Part shown: one piece after another, positions 36,698 to 44,795 of the stretch
How positions within the stretch are numbered: position 1 is the stretch's first letter
How the letters are laid out: each line of letters starts with the position of its first letter
From: Candidatus Clavichlamydia salmonicola
GTDB taxonomy: Bacteria > Chlamydiota > Chlamydiia > Chlamydiales > Chlamydiaceae
Length of the DNA stretch: 64,000 bases
Assembly (NCBI RefSeq): GCF_015356765.1
Contig: NZ_WTCQ01000001.1
Location: 186,001 to 250,000 of the forward strand
Direction of reading: 5' to 3'
Made by a program: the position numbers and the translations under genes
The notes under the pieces: model-generated
Told to the model about the DNA's origin: nothing
The model's database searches: none
Seen by the model: only the letters and a program-made list of their open reading frames with translations

Positions 36698-37540
36698 GTG
36701 CTGGAGCAACAATTAGGCATTCTTCAAAGTTTGATAAATTGCGATGAACATCCTTCATCGCTATGGAAACACCTGCCTTCTTTTTTTACAGTAAATGCAT
36801 CAATGCGTTATCCACCTTTCAATAGAAAGATTTTGCTATATAATATCCGATGGTTAACTCATATCCATTATTCATGGCTACTACCAATTTTTCAAAAAAT
36901 TCCAGCAAATGTAAAAGGTCTTTTCTTTTCTCTTTTACCCAATAAACTCCGAGAAGCTTTACAAAATCATTTTGATCTTCATGGCCCAATTCCTCATCCT
37001 TGTTCAGAATTTGCAGCCTTTTTTTTGCTTGATTTTCTAAAAAAACAAATTGTACCTGAACATGTTATAGATACTTCTTTACTTCCTTCTTCGGATTTTA
37101 AAAATCTCTTGCGATTGAATTCAGGAGAACGTAATTCTCTTGCAGATCTTCTTGGAATGTATGATGTAGCTATTGAATTACAACAAGTAGTAGATTGCCG
37201 ATTAATTGCTAAGCTTGATGCAATACTTTCACAAAAACAAAAACAATTCTTAGAATATTGCAAAAGACAACCTGTAAAATGGATGCCTCCTCCCTTACAT
37301 GTTATTGATACTACTTGCCCAGAACCCATTCTTTTAAAAAAAATTCATAGAAGAGGGCTTCTTCGCTTGGCTTGTGCTATAAAAAAGGAAAATACTAGCT
37401 TTATTTGGCATTTATTGCGTCGTTTTGATTATGGTCGCGCTCAAATTATTGAAGAATGTTTACATGAAACACCTTCTGATGATTTATTAACTTATTTTAA
37501 AAGTCAGGTTTTATACTGTACTAAGGTCTTACTAAAATGA
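36698..37540 (+). CDS. SctK-like protein of the type III secretion operon (CT560-like)
   Basis: 280 residues, no signal or membrane segment. It sits between sctJ and sctL, where YscK/SctK is encoded in other systems, and corresponds to CT560. The overall character (helical, His/Leu/Phe-rich, no enzymatic motif) fits SctK, a sorting-platform part, but I see no diagnostic motif, so the name rests on position. The start is GTG at 36698, two bases after the sctJ stop, with GAGGGTGA upstream. Its stop overlaps sctL by 4 bp. Confidence 0.65.
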   Translation: MLEQQLGILQSLINCDEHPSSLWKHLPSFFTVNASMRYPPFNRKILLYNIRWLTHIHYSWLLPIFQKIPANVKGLFFSLLPNKLREALQNHFDLHGPIPHPCSEFAAFFLLDFLKKQIVPEHVIDTSLLPSSDFKNLLRLNSGERNSLADLLGMYDVAIELQQVVDCRLIAKLDAILSQKQKQFLEYCKRQPVKWMPPPLHVIDTTCPEPILLKKIHRRGLLRLACAIKKENTSFIWHLLRRFDYGRAQIIEECLHETPSDDLLTYFKSQVLYCTKVLLK

Positions 37541-38217
37541 AATGTTTTTCACTGATTGCAGAACCAAAACAAATATCATTAAATAAAAAAGTTATTCCTG
37601 AAGAGGAATATGCTCTCTTACTAACAGCTCAAGAAGTCGTTGATACAGCAGAACAAGATGCTGTAAGATTGAAAGAACTTCTAATGGCTCAAGGAAAAAA
37701 ATTAAAAGCTACTGCCACTAAAAATGGATTTCAGGAAGGTCTTAATCAATGGACTAAACAGCTTGCTTTTCTTCAGGAAGAAACAATGAGCATGCGTGAT
37801 CGCATGAAAAATGCTGTCGTTCCTTTAGTTGTAATGAGTGTTAGAAAAATCGTTGGAAAAGAACTTGAAGTCCGTCCTGAAACAATTGTTTCTATAATTG
37901 CTACCGCCTTACGAGCTGTCAGTCAAAATAAAAAAATTAGCATTTATGTAAACCCTGGCGATTTAGAAATAGTCTCTAACAGCAAACCTCATCTTAAATC
38001 TGTCTTCGAATATCTAGAATCACTCACTGTCGCTCCTAAAGAAGAAATCGTTAAAGGTAGCGCTATCATTGAAACTGAAACTGGTATTATAAATACAAGC
38101 TTAGATAGTCAGCTAAAAGCCCTAGAAGCGATATTAAAAGATTTAATAAAAGAGCCTGAACCAACCCCTCCTGCTAAAAAAACTCCTGCTACTAAAAAAA
38201 CCGCAGGAGCTCAATAA
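37537..38217 (+). CDS. sctL: Type III secretion stator protein SctL
   Basis: 226 residues, YscL/FliH family. A long helical region rich in Ala, Glu, Lys (about 35-95) is followed by a globular C-terminal domain that in relatives binds the ATPase SctN. The conserved segment VVPLVVMSVRKIVGKELEV is visible. The last about 20 residues are a Lys/Thr/Pro/Ala tail (AKKTPATKKTAGA) similar in style to the tail of the SycD-like protein at 53697. Overlaps: 4 bp with the previous gene, 1 bp with sctR. Matches CT561. Confidence 0.88.
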   Translation: MKCFSLIAEPKQISLNKKVIPEEEYALLLTAQEVVDTAEQDAVRLKELLMAQGKKLKATATKNGFQEGLNQWTKQLAFLQEETMSMRDRMKNAVVPLVVMSVRKIVGKELEVRPETIVSIIATALRAVSQNKKISIYVNPGDLEIVSNSKPHLKSVFEYLESLTVAPKEEIVKGSAIIETETGIINTSLDSQLKALEAILKDLIKEPEPTPPAKKTPATKKTAGAQ

Positions 38218-39053
38218 TGCGTCGCTTATTTTTACTTATTGCATTGTTAGGCTTACTAGGAACAGTCCCTGTTCATGCATCAGAAGGAAAACCTGCTACT
38301 CATAAATCATCATCTAATAATCTTTCTCCTATAGATCGGATGATGGAATCTTCTCCTTTAACAGGGGGCGCTTTTGAAGAAAAATATCCTGATATATCTG
38401 CACAAGCAATCGTCTTAGTTTTATTAGCATTGATGCCCTTCTTAATCATGCTTTTGACTTCTTATCTTAAAATAATTATTAGTCTTGTATTACTAAGAAA
38501 CGCTCTTGGGGTACAACAAACCCCTCCGAGTCAAGTTCTTAATGGAATAGCATTAATTCTTTCTATTTATGTGATGTTTCCTACTGGTGTTGCCATGTAC
38601 AATCAAGCAAAACCTACATTAAATAGTTCTCATTATTCATCACCTTTTATGAGTAAAGAATCAGCAATGACAACTTTAAAGGTCGTGAACCACGCTAAAG
38701 AACCACTTCGGGATTTTCTTTTGAGAAATACCCCTCCATCACAAATTAAAAGCTTTGTAAAAATAGCTCAAAAAAGCTTTCCAGCTGAGTTAGTACCTAA
38801 CATTACTGATAAAGATTTTTTAATTGTGATTCCTTCATTTATTTTAGGGCAGATTAAATCAGCATTTGAAATTGGGGTTCTTATTTACCTTCCTTTTTTA
38901 GTCATTGATTTAGTAACTGCTAATATTCTAGTTGCTATGCAGATGATGATGCTTTCACCCCTCTCTATTTCTCTGCCTTTAAAACTTTTACTAATTGTAA
39001 TGATTGATGGGTGGACTCTTCTCTTACAAGGACTCATGATAAGCTTTAGGTAA
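38217..39053 (+). CDS. sctR: Type III secretion export-gate protein SctR
   Basis: 278 residues. It begins with a hydrophobic leader (about 3-21) and a Ser/Pro-rich stretch not present in Yersinia YscR, as in chlamydial SctR. The core follows: a membrane helix about 60-80, the conserved segment TSYLKIIISLVLLRNALGVQQTPP (about 81-104) and two C-terminal helices separated by a loop with MMMLSPLSISLPLKLLL. SctR, S and T form the export gate in the inner membrane. It shares one base with sctL (TAATG). Matches CT562. Confidence 0.95.
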   Translation: MRRLFLLIALLGLLGTVPVHASEGKPATHKSSSNNLSPIDRMMESSPLTGGAFEEKYPDISAQAIVLVLLALMPFLIMLLTSYLKIIISLVLLRNALGVQQTPPSQVLNGIALILSIYVMFPTGVAMYNQAKPTLNSSHYSSPFMSKESAMTTLKVVNHAKEPLRDFLLRNTPPSQIKSFVKIAQKSFPAELVPNITDKDFLIVIPSFILGQIKSAFEIGVLIYLPFLVIDLVTANILVAMQMMMLSPLSISLPLKLLLIVMIDGWTLLLQGLMISFR

Positions 39054-39056
39054 CCT

Positions 39057-39332
39057 ATGAATTCTTCATTTCACGCCATGCTCTTTGAGTATTCCTACCA
39101 GGCCTTACTCCTTATTTTAATGGTATCAGCCCCCCCTATTATTTTAGCTTCTGTAATTGGGATTTTGGTAGCAATCTTTCAAGCAGCAACACAAATACAA
39201 GAACAGACTTTTGCTTTTGCCATTAAACTGGTTGTTATCTTTGGAACTATCATGATTACTGGAGGCTGGCTGAGTTCTTTAATTTATCAATTTGCCTTGC
39301 AAATCTTTAAAAATTTCTCAAAATGGAAATAA
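39057..39332 (+). CDS. sctS: Type III secretion export-gate protein SctS
   Basis: 91 residues with two membrane hairpin helices (about 14-40 and 50-78). The family segment SAPPIILASVIGILVAIFQAATQIQEQT is present. The length is typical. SctS wraps the SctR-SctT pore. It lies 3 bp after sctR and 12 bp before sctT. Matches CT563. Confidence 0.95.
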   Translation: MNSSFHAMLFEYSYQALLLILMVSAPPIILASVIGILVAIFQAATQIQEQTFAFAIKLVVIFGTIMITGGWLSSLIYQFALQIFKNFSKWK

Positions 39333-39344
39333 GGCTTCTCTCCT

Positions 39345-40163
39345 ATGACGAATCATTATATCGATTTCTTATTTCGTCATCCTCCTGCTATCTTATGGCA
39401 AATTTTTTTACTTACTTTAGCTCGCATAATCCCTGTCTTTGCTCTTATCCCATTCTTAGGTAGTAAATTACTTGCAGCTCCCATCAAAATAGGGTTAAGT
39501 ATTGCTCTTTTACTACTCTGTTTACCTCAAATATTGAATGAAATTACACACTTGCCAATTAATGATTGGCATTTTTATTTATTATTAGTTAAAGAAGTTT
39601 TTATTGGGTTTTTTATTGGTTTTATTGGAGCATTTCCTTTTTATGCTATACAATCTGCTGGAGCATTTGTATCTAACCAAAAAGGTATCCAAGGGATGGA
39701 AGGCTCTACGTCACCTTTGTCCTTAGAACAAACTTCACCTACAGGTGTTTTATATCACAACGTAGCTACTATTGCTTTTTGGTTTTTTGGCGGACCTGCC
39801 ATTCTTTTAAGGACCTTATTAATTTCTTTCCATACATGGCCTCTTCAGCAATTCTTACCTGCTGGATTTATTCTATCTGAAGCTCCTTTATGGAAGATTA
39901 TCATCAAGCTAGCTCAACTATGCCTTGTCTTAATGATACAATTAGGCGCACCTTCCACTATTGCTATGCTGCTTTCAGATATGTTTTTAGGAATCATCAA
40001 TCGGATGGCTCCACAAGTGCAAGTTATCTATCTACTTTCAGCGTTAAAAGCTTTTATGGGAACTCTCTTTCTTTGCCTAGCTTGGTGGCTTATTGTCAAA
40101 CATATAGACAGCACTATGCTTTCTTGGATGCATCAACTAGAGATATTAGTGAAGAAATGGTAA
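39345..40163 (+). CDS. sctT: Type III secretion export-gate protein SctT
   Basis: 272 residues with about six membrane helices. The family segments RIIPVFALIPFLG (about 27-39), KEVFIGFFIGFIGAFPFYAIQSAG and the loop GIQGMEGSTSPLSLEQTSPTG are present. SctT closes the export gate with SctR and SctS. It ends this operon; the next gene is convergent and its stop lies only 11 bp away, with no hairpin visible between them. Confidence 0.95.
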   Translation: MTNHYIDFLFRHPPAILWQIFLLTLARIIPVFALIPFLGSKLLAAPIKIGLSIALLLLCLPQILNEITHLPINDWHFYLLLVKEVFIGFFIGFIGAFPFYAIQSAGAFVSNQKGIQGMEGSTSPLSLEQTSPTGVLYHNVATIAFWFFGGPAILLRTLLISFHTWPLQQFLPAGFILSEAPLWKIIIKLAQLCLVLMIQLGAPSTIAMLLSDMFLGIINRMAPQVQVIYLLSALKAFMGTLFLCLAWWLIVKHIDSTMLSWMHQLEILVKKW

Positions 40164-40174
40164 ATAACTAATAA

Positions 40175-40576
40175 TTATTTTTGTCTTGCTGTCATTGCTG
40201 CTGCCACAAACATAATCAGTAAACTAATTGATAACATAGGCATTCTTGCAAATGTTAAAAAAAGTAGACCACTCCACATTAATGTTTTAAAAAGTCCTTT
40301 TTGGGGATAATAATTTTTAGCTATTTCTGTAACTATAAGAATATCTTCAGCAAAATACCATCCAAAACCACATCCAACCATTAGACTTCCAAAACCATGG
40401 AAAAAAGAAACTACTAATCCAAAAAACATAAGGCTACCACAAATTGTTTCTTTCGCATGTGCTACTAAAAACGCTAACTTTGTACGCAACATCTCTTGAA
40501 CAGCCGATTTTCCTGCTCCATGATTTTCATTTTGTTGAGGTTGAGCTTGATCTTCTTGTTGATCTTTTTCTGCCAT
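40175..40576 (-). CDS. Small membrane protein (CT565-like)
   Basis: 133 residues with a Gln/Glu-rich soluble start (about 1-25) and three or four hydrophobic segments (about 42-80 and 95-128). No motif identifies a function. Position between sctT and the T2S genes matches CT565. The ATG at 40576 is chosen because GGGAGGGAG precedes it; an ATG 39 bp upstream lacks such a site. It is separated by 180 bp of A/T-rich DNA from the T2S operon, so it may have its own promoter. Whether it serves the T2S or T3S machine is unknown. Confidence 0.7.
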   Translation of the reverse strand: MAEKDQQEDQAQPQQNENHGAGKSAVQEMLRTKLAFLVAHAKETICGSLMFFGLVVSFFHGFGSLMVGCGFGWYFAEDILIVTEIAKNYYPQKGLFKTLMWSGLLFLTFARMPMLSISLLIMFVAAAMTARQK

Positions 40577-40579
40577 TTT

Positions 40580-40588
40580 CTCCCTCCC
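40580..40588 (-). promoter_or_regulatory. Ribosome binding site deciding the start of the CT565-like gene
   Basis: GGGAGGGAG on the minus strand; the GGAGG core lies 6 bp before the ATG at 40576 and downstream of the alternative ATG at 40615. Confidence 0.7.
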
Positions 40589-40795
40589 TTTGTATTTAAC
40601 AGTGAAAACATCCAACTGCTTGGGGTTTGACTTTTTTTGATTATTTTAACAGTAACAAATTGTAATAAAAAAATAAATTAACAAAAATTAATAATTCAGA
40701 ACTAACCAAGCTAAAACTCTTTTGTCACAACAAAATAACAATGCTATTTTCTAAAAAAAAATTATTTATTTATCTTTAATTATTACTATTTTTTT

Positions 40796-41746
40796 TTATT
40801 TACAACGCTTTCTTTCAATGGTACCTGTTAAAGGGTCTTTCAGGATGATATAACTGCCTGGACTTCCCAGAGTGAAATTAAAATAATGTTGTAATGTGTT
40901 CATTGTCATATCTGTACAATGAGAAAAAATAGCGGTGGTTAATTCTTGACGCCATACAGTTCTATTTTTAAAGTCACTTAAAGAAAGTTCTTTTTTATAT
41001 AATTGTTCTTCTTGAAAACACATTCTAGAAAAAAAATCATCTCTTAAAGCAATCAATTCCTTCGCAATAAGATCATGTCCTAAAATTGCTTCAATTAAAA
41101 GAGGTTCTGCAAATAATAAATTTATCTTATATGAAGCCTTTCCATTAATGGTTAATCGAATAAAATTAAGTAATGAAGGAATACCTTCTCGCCCTTTTAA
41201 CAATAAGAGCCATGCACAATTTACCTGTGGGTTATCTAAAATTATAGAACTTAATTCTTCTTCTGAAGAAAGGGACAACAACTCATCTCTTTTACTAACT
41301 AATGCTAAGGCTATAGATTCTTCAATACCTGAAACAAATATAGTTGGCTCAGACTGCTGCCAACCTACAGCGATGATTCTTTTTAACAAAGAAACAAAAA
41401 TATCATAAAAAGCTTTAACATCTTTATCAGTACTATCTCTTACTAATGCGATATTAAAACGAGCTTCATCAGGAGGACGATATGTTTGTAAACGCAATGC
41501 ATAAGGCTTTTTAACTGGGGTATTTATAACAGAAGAAGATGGATTTTTTGGTAAATGTTTACCATATTGTTTTTTTAATCGATCAAACTTAGCTTCTTCT
41601 AATAATTGATTAAATTCATTCCTAAAATCTTCTCTTTGTTTAAAAAGAGATAAGCGCATCTGATTATTGATTGCCTGAAATGACTCTCCTGTAGAAACAA
41701 GCATCATTATCGTTAACCAAAATAATGTCATGACATAAGGGGACAT
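40796..41746 (-). CDS. Hypothetical protein at the end of the T2S operon (CT566-like)
   Basis: 316 residues. One hydrophobic segment at the N-terminus (about 4-18, TLFWLTIMMLVST) could be a signal or anchor. The rest is soluble and mainly helical. It overlaps the previous pseudopilin-like gene by 19 bp, so it belongs to the operon. In classical T2S operons the large minor pseudopilin GspK occupies this place, but I see no prepilin cleavage motif with Glu at +5, so the identity stays open. Matches CT566. Confidence 0.6.
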   Translation of the reverse strand: MSPYVMTLFWLTIMMLVSTGESFQAINNQMRLSLFKQREDFRNEFNQLLEEAKFDRLKKQYGKHLPKNPSSSVINTPVKKPYALRLQTYRPPDEARFNIALVRDSTDKDVKAFYDIFVSLLKRIIAVGWQQSEPTIFVSGIEESIALALVSKRDELLSLSSEEELSSIILDNPQVNCAWLLLLKGREGIPSLLNFIRLTINGKASYKINLLFAEPLLIEAILGHDLIAKELIALRDDFFSRMCFQEEQLYKKELSLSDFKNRTVWRQELTTAIFSHCTDMTMNTLQHYFNFTLGSPGSYIILKDPLTGTIERKRCK

Positions 41747-42312
41747 GCATTTATCTCAAACATATAGCGAAGAACACGTTCTGGCAACCCATGTGCTGCT
41801 TTTCTTGTGATCAAAAGTTCTAAGGCAACTGGTGGTTCTCCAATAGTATCACCACCTTCATCTTCTATAGATGATTTTATCATAATAGGTTTCCATTCGC
41901 ATCTTACCACATCATCTAGAAAGGGAAACACTTTTTCTTCCTGAGGAGTTAAGGACTCAGATCCTTTTATACCTAGCATAAATCGTCCTTTTGCTTCCTC
42001 AAGAAAAAAACGTGCAGATACAATCCCTTGGGGCAAAGATAATAAGGAAGCCCCTCTATTAAAGATAAAATACAATTCTGTAGCTTGCACTGAAATCATT
42101 TCTGGGACAGTAATTTTATCAAAAATATTTCTTAATCTAAGAAAAGCACTATGCTCTTCTGCAATAGTACGATAGCTAGCTTCTAGTCCTTTTTGAGATC
42201 GCTGATGCCTATGAAACCAAAATGTAAGAGAAGAAAACAAGAGAGAAAATAAAAAAAATGTAACCAACATTTCACTTAACAAAACACTTTGTTTTTTTAA
42301 TTTTTTCTTCAT
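41728..42312 (-). CDS. Minor pseudopilin-like protein (CT567-like, GspJ position)
   Basis: 194 residues from the ATG at 42312, which overlaps the previous stop as ATGA; an ATG 15 bp upstream is possible. A basic leader (MKKKLKKQS) precedes VLLSEMLVTFFLFSLLF, which has the pseudopilin layout with Glu at +5 and a hydrophobic helix, but the residue at -1 is Ser instead of Gly. The rest is a soluble domain. It is the third of four such proteins in a row. By order it resembles GspJ; the exact subtype is inference. Confidence 0.6.
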   Translation of the reverse strand: MKKKLKKQSVLLSEMLVTFFLFSLLFSSLTFWFHRHQRSQKGLEASYRTIAEEHSAFLRLRNIFDKITVPEMISVQATELYFIFNRGASLLSLPQGIVSARFFLEEAKGRFMLGIKGSESLTPQEEKVFPFLDDVVRCEWKPIMIKSSIEDEGGDTIGEPPVALELLITRKAAHGLPERVLRYMFEINACPLMS

Positions 42313-42746
42313 GGCAATACTACACATAAAGCTTTACTTAATATGAAACTTTTTCCTTGCCTAGGAGATAGTTCCACCTTAATATTTACAAGAGACATCT
42401 CCCCTGAACCATTCATAAAAAATATTTTCTCTTTTTCCACAATTTGATAATGAACTTTATATTGTCTTTTACATCCTGTGACAAATACTTCTATAGGATT
42501 AAGCTCTCCATCTGAAATTCCTTTGGCTGCTCCTTTCCTTAACAATAATCCTGTATCTATTAAACAATTGGAAGCGGCTACTTGTAGCTGCATATTAACT
42601 GCCTGTTTTTGAGAAAAACGATAAAGGCGAGAATGGAAATGTAATAAAGGAATTCCTGCTAAACTAACAAGCAATAAAGATAGAAGCACTTCTGGAAGTA
42701 AAAAACTTCCTTTTTTCTTCGTTTTTTTGAATAAAGAATAATTCAT
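42309..42746 (-). CDS. Minor pseudopilin-like protein (CT568-like, GspI position)
   Basis: 145 residues. A basic leader (KKTKKKG) is followed by SFLLPEVLLSLLLVSLAGI, a prepilin-type helix. If Glu is at +5, the cleavage falls after Ser; if it falls after the Gly, Glu is at +6. A small soluble domain with two cysteines follows. It overlaps both neighbours by 4 bp (ATGA), showing tight translational coupling. By order it resembles GspI. Confidence 0.6.
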   Translation of the reverse strand: MNYSLFKKTKKKGSFLLPEVLLSLLLVSLAGIPLLHFHSRLYRFSQKQAVNMQLQVAASNCLIDTGLLLRKGAAKGISDGELNPIEVFVTGCKRQYKVHYQIVEKEKIFFMNGSGEMSLVNIKVELSPRQGKSFILSKALCVVLP

Positions 42747-43264
42747 GGCTGCCTTTTATAAATAGTGGAAGGAAAACCTTTCAATGTAAAATCAAAGGTA
42801 TATTTTCCTATAACCACTCTTAACTCTCCTATTGGGCCTGCTCCACCTAACGAACCATCAAATGAAATACACTTTACAGATCTATTATTAAATAACACCT
42901 GGTCAAAATACATTTTTGGAAGATCTTTACTAATCAATTTATTGATAAAAATTGGGAGCGGCCGTGGACAGATTATTTGGCATGTATAACCTGCATCTTT
43001 TTTATTAAACACTAACTGTGTATCAGCATCATAAATCAAGGATAATTGTTGCGTTAGGGTAATCCATGCAGCCATTCTATCAGCAAAACCTTCTAGTTGC
43101 TTAGTTTTAAGTCGTTCAGCATTTCCATAAAATATCCCTGCTGTACAAACCACGCCTAATAACCCTAACACTACCATAATTTCAATTAAGGAAAAGGAAC
43201 ACCTACAAGTGCTTCTTTTTAAAGGCACTAACCTTTTCTGAATAAATTTTAATATCTTCGCCAT
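42743..43264 (-). CDS. Pseudopilin-like protein following gspG (GspH position)
   Basis: 173 residues from the only in-frame ATG upstream of the prepilin motif. The motif CSFSLIEIMVVLGLLGVV has Glu at +5 with Ser at -1. The ATG gives a long leader of about 25 residues and a 62-bp overlap with gspG; GTG at 43228 would give a 12-residue basic leader and a 26-bp overlap and may be the true start. The soluble part has several cysteines (CQIICPRP). By order it resembles GspH. Confidence 0.6.
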   Translation of the reverse strand: MAKILKFIQKRLVPLKRSTCRCSFSLIEIMVVLGLLGVVCTAGIFYGNAERLKTKQLEGFADRMAAWITLTQQLSLIYDADTQLVFNKKDAGYTCQIICPRPLPIFINKLISKDLPKMYFDQVLFNNRSVKCISFDGSLGGAGPIGELRVVIGKYTFDFTLKGFPSTIYKRQP

Positions 43265-43574
43265 CTTTTGATAATTCAACTATAAATTCTTTGCCCCAAG
43301 CATCCTTGAAAATTTTATCTCCCTTATCTGACAATGGAGATTTTTTTGCTATAATCTGATAATCTTTTATAATTTCTTCTAATGTCCTATTACCTTTTGC
43401 ATATTCCATCATAAGAATATCGTATAATTTCATCGCATTTTGTTCTGAATGAAATACTTTTCCCTGATCTAAACTGCCCCTCATACTGAAGGCTAAAGCT
43501 CCTCCTATTAATCCTATCAAAAAGATCACTACCATAACTTCTATCAAAGTAACAGCTCTTCTAACTTTCTTCAT
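43203..43574 (-). CDS. gspG: Type II secretion major pseudopilin GspG
   Basis: 123 residues. A short basic leader (MKKVRRA) precedes VTLIEVMVVIFLIGLIGG, the N-methylation/prepilin helix with Glu at +5; the residue at -1 is Ala rather than Gly. The C-terminal segment KDAWGKEFIVEL resembles the conserved DPWGxPY region of GspG. GspG builds the pseudopilus that pushes substrates through the secretin. Start: ATG at 43574 with AGGAG 6 bp upstream, rather than a TTG two codons earlier. Matches CT569. Confidence 0.85.
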   Translation of the reverse strand: MKKVRRAVTLIEVMVVIFLIGLIGGALAFSMRGSLDQGKVFHSEQNAMKLYDILMMEYAKGNRTLEEIIKDYQIIAKKSPLSDKGDKIFKDAWGKEFIVELSKDGEDIKIYSEKVSAFKKKHL

Positions 43575-43580
43575 AAACAA

Positions 43581-43585
43581 CTCCT
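43581..43585 (-). promoter_or_regulatory. Ribosome binding site deciding the gspG start
   Basis: AGGAG on the minus strand, 6 bp before the ATG at 43574. Confidence 0.6.
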
Positions 43586-43589
43586 TTCT

Positions 43590-44786
43590 TTACATAAAGA
43601 ACTTTCCATTCGTTAATGGTATCAATACTGACAACATAATCAATCCAATAAATCCACCAAGAATTATTAGAATAATAGGTTGTAACCATGTAACGAATGT
43701 GTGTATCGTTTTATTATTATCTTCATCATAAATGTCAGCGATATGTTCCAAAACAGTAACTAATGTTCCTGTTTCTTCTCCTAAAGCTATCATGCCTTTG
43801 ACAAGAATAGGTACCAATGGTGCCAAAGAAATTTCTTTTCCCAAAGAACTTCCTTCCATAATTTTCTTGCCTGCTTGCTGAAAAATATTTTTTAATGACG
43901 ACAGAATAAGAACTGGAGTTGCTATATCCATGGCTTCCAGCAGTGGAACACCTTCTGCCAATAAAGAACCAAAAATTCTACTAAAACGAGCAAAAGCAAA
44001 TTTAATTAAAAAATTTTTAAGAAAAGGAATCTTTAAGGACCATTTTTCTCGTTGCTGCTTCCCTTTATCAGATCTCCAAAAAAGAAAGATCGATCCTATA
44101 ATCAAGAAAAAACTACCTAACCAAAAAATACCATTTTTGCGCAAAGATGTGCTTATCCCAAAAACAATGCCTGAAATTCCTCCTGGAGGATTATCTTCAA
44201 ATAAAATTTGTAGCCCCGGAACAACACCTAGTAAGAAAAATAAAATAACAAAACAAGAAAAAAAGAATAAAAGTATTGGATACGATAGTGCTGATACCAA
44301 CTGTTTCTGAAGTCTTTCTTTTTTCATTCCTAAAGCAGCAATAGAAAAAAGCGCTGTTTCTAAATTTCCAATAGCTTCTCCAGCAAAGATCATAGCTAAA
44401 TAAGATGGCTCAAAAATTCGAGGAAAAGCTTGTATTGCTTCCGAAAAACTTTCTCCATTACGAATCTTACTTGCAATCCCAATGGGAAGATAATGAAGTG
44501 GTCGCCCTCTGTACTGCTCTTCTAACATACCTAAACTTTGATATAGAGGAATACCCGCCTTTAATAGTAACGCTAGCTCTTTAATTAATCCTGGCAACCC
44601 AGAGGTTGTTTGTCTTACCTTAAAGCAAAAAATTCTTTTTCTTTCTGATACTTTTTCTGTTAACTCCAAAAGAAAAATACCTCTCTGCAAAAGTTCTTCC
44701 TGAGCTCTTGCTAGAGAATCAGCTTCTGTTAGTCCTTTTTGTTTTTTTTGATTAGGATCTAAATATGTATATTCAAAAAATGGCAT
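43590..44786 (-). CDS. gspF: Type II secretion inner-membrane protein GspF
   Basis: 398 residues with the two repeated GspF cytoplasmic domains (about 55-175 and 255-375) and three membrane helices (about 165-195, 220-240 and 370-395). Family segments include LALLLKAGIPLYQSL, FAGEAIGNLETAL and the second copy ALGEETGTLVTVLEHIADIYD. GspF anchors the ATPase and pseudopilus base. It lies 9 bp after gspE. Matches CT570. Confidence 0.94.
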   Translation of the reverse strand: MPFFEYTYLDPNQKKQKGLTEADSLARAQEELLQRGIFLLELTEKVSERKRIFCFKVRQTTSGLPGLIKELALLLKAGIPLYQSLGMLEEQYRGRPLHYLPIGIASKIRNGESFSEAIQAFPRIFEPSYLAMIFAGEAIGNLETALFSIAALGMKKERLQKQLVSALSYPILLFFFSCFVILFFLLGVVPGLQILFEDNPPGGISGIVFGISTSLRKNGIFWLGSFFLIIGSIFLFWRSDKGKQQREKWSLKIPFLKNFLIKFAFARFSRIFGSLLAEGVPLLEAMDIATPVLILSSLKNIFQQAGKKIMEGSSLGKEISLAPLVPILVKGMIALGEETGTLVTVLEHIADIYDEDNNKTIHTFVTWLQPIILIILGGFIGLIMLSVLIPLTNGKFFM

Positions 44787-44795
44787 AATATTTAT

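Noticed and set aside
39890-40171. 93-codon plus-strand ORF overlapping sctT
   Set aside because: Out of frame with sctT, which is complete to its normal end.
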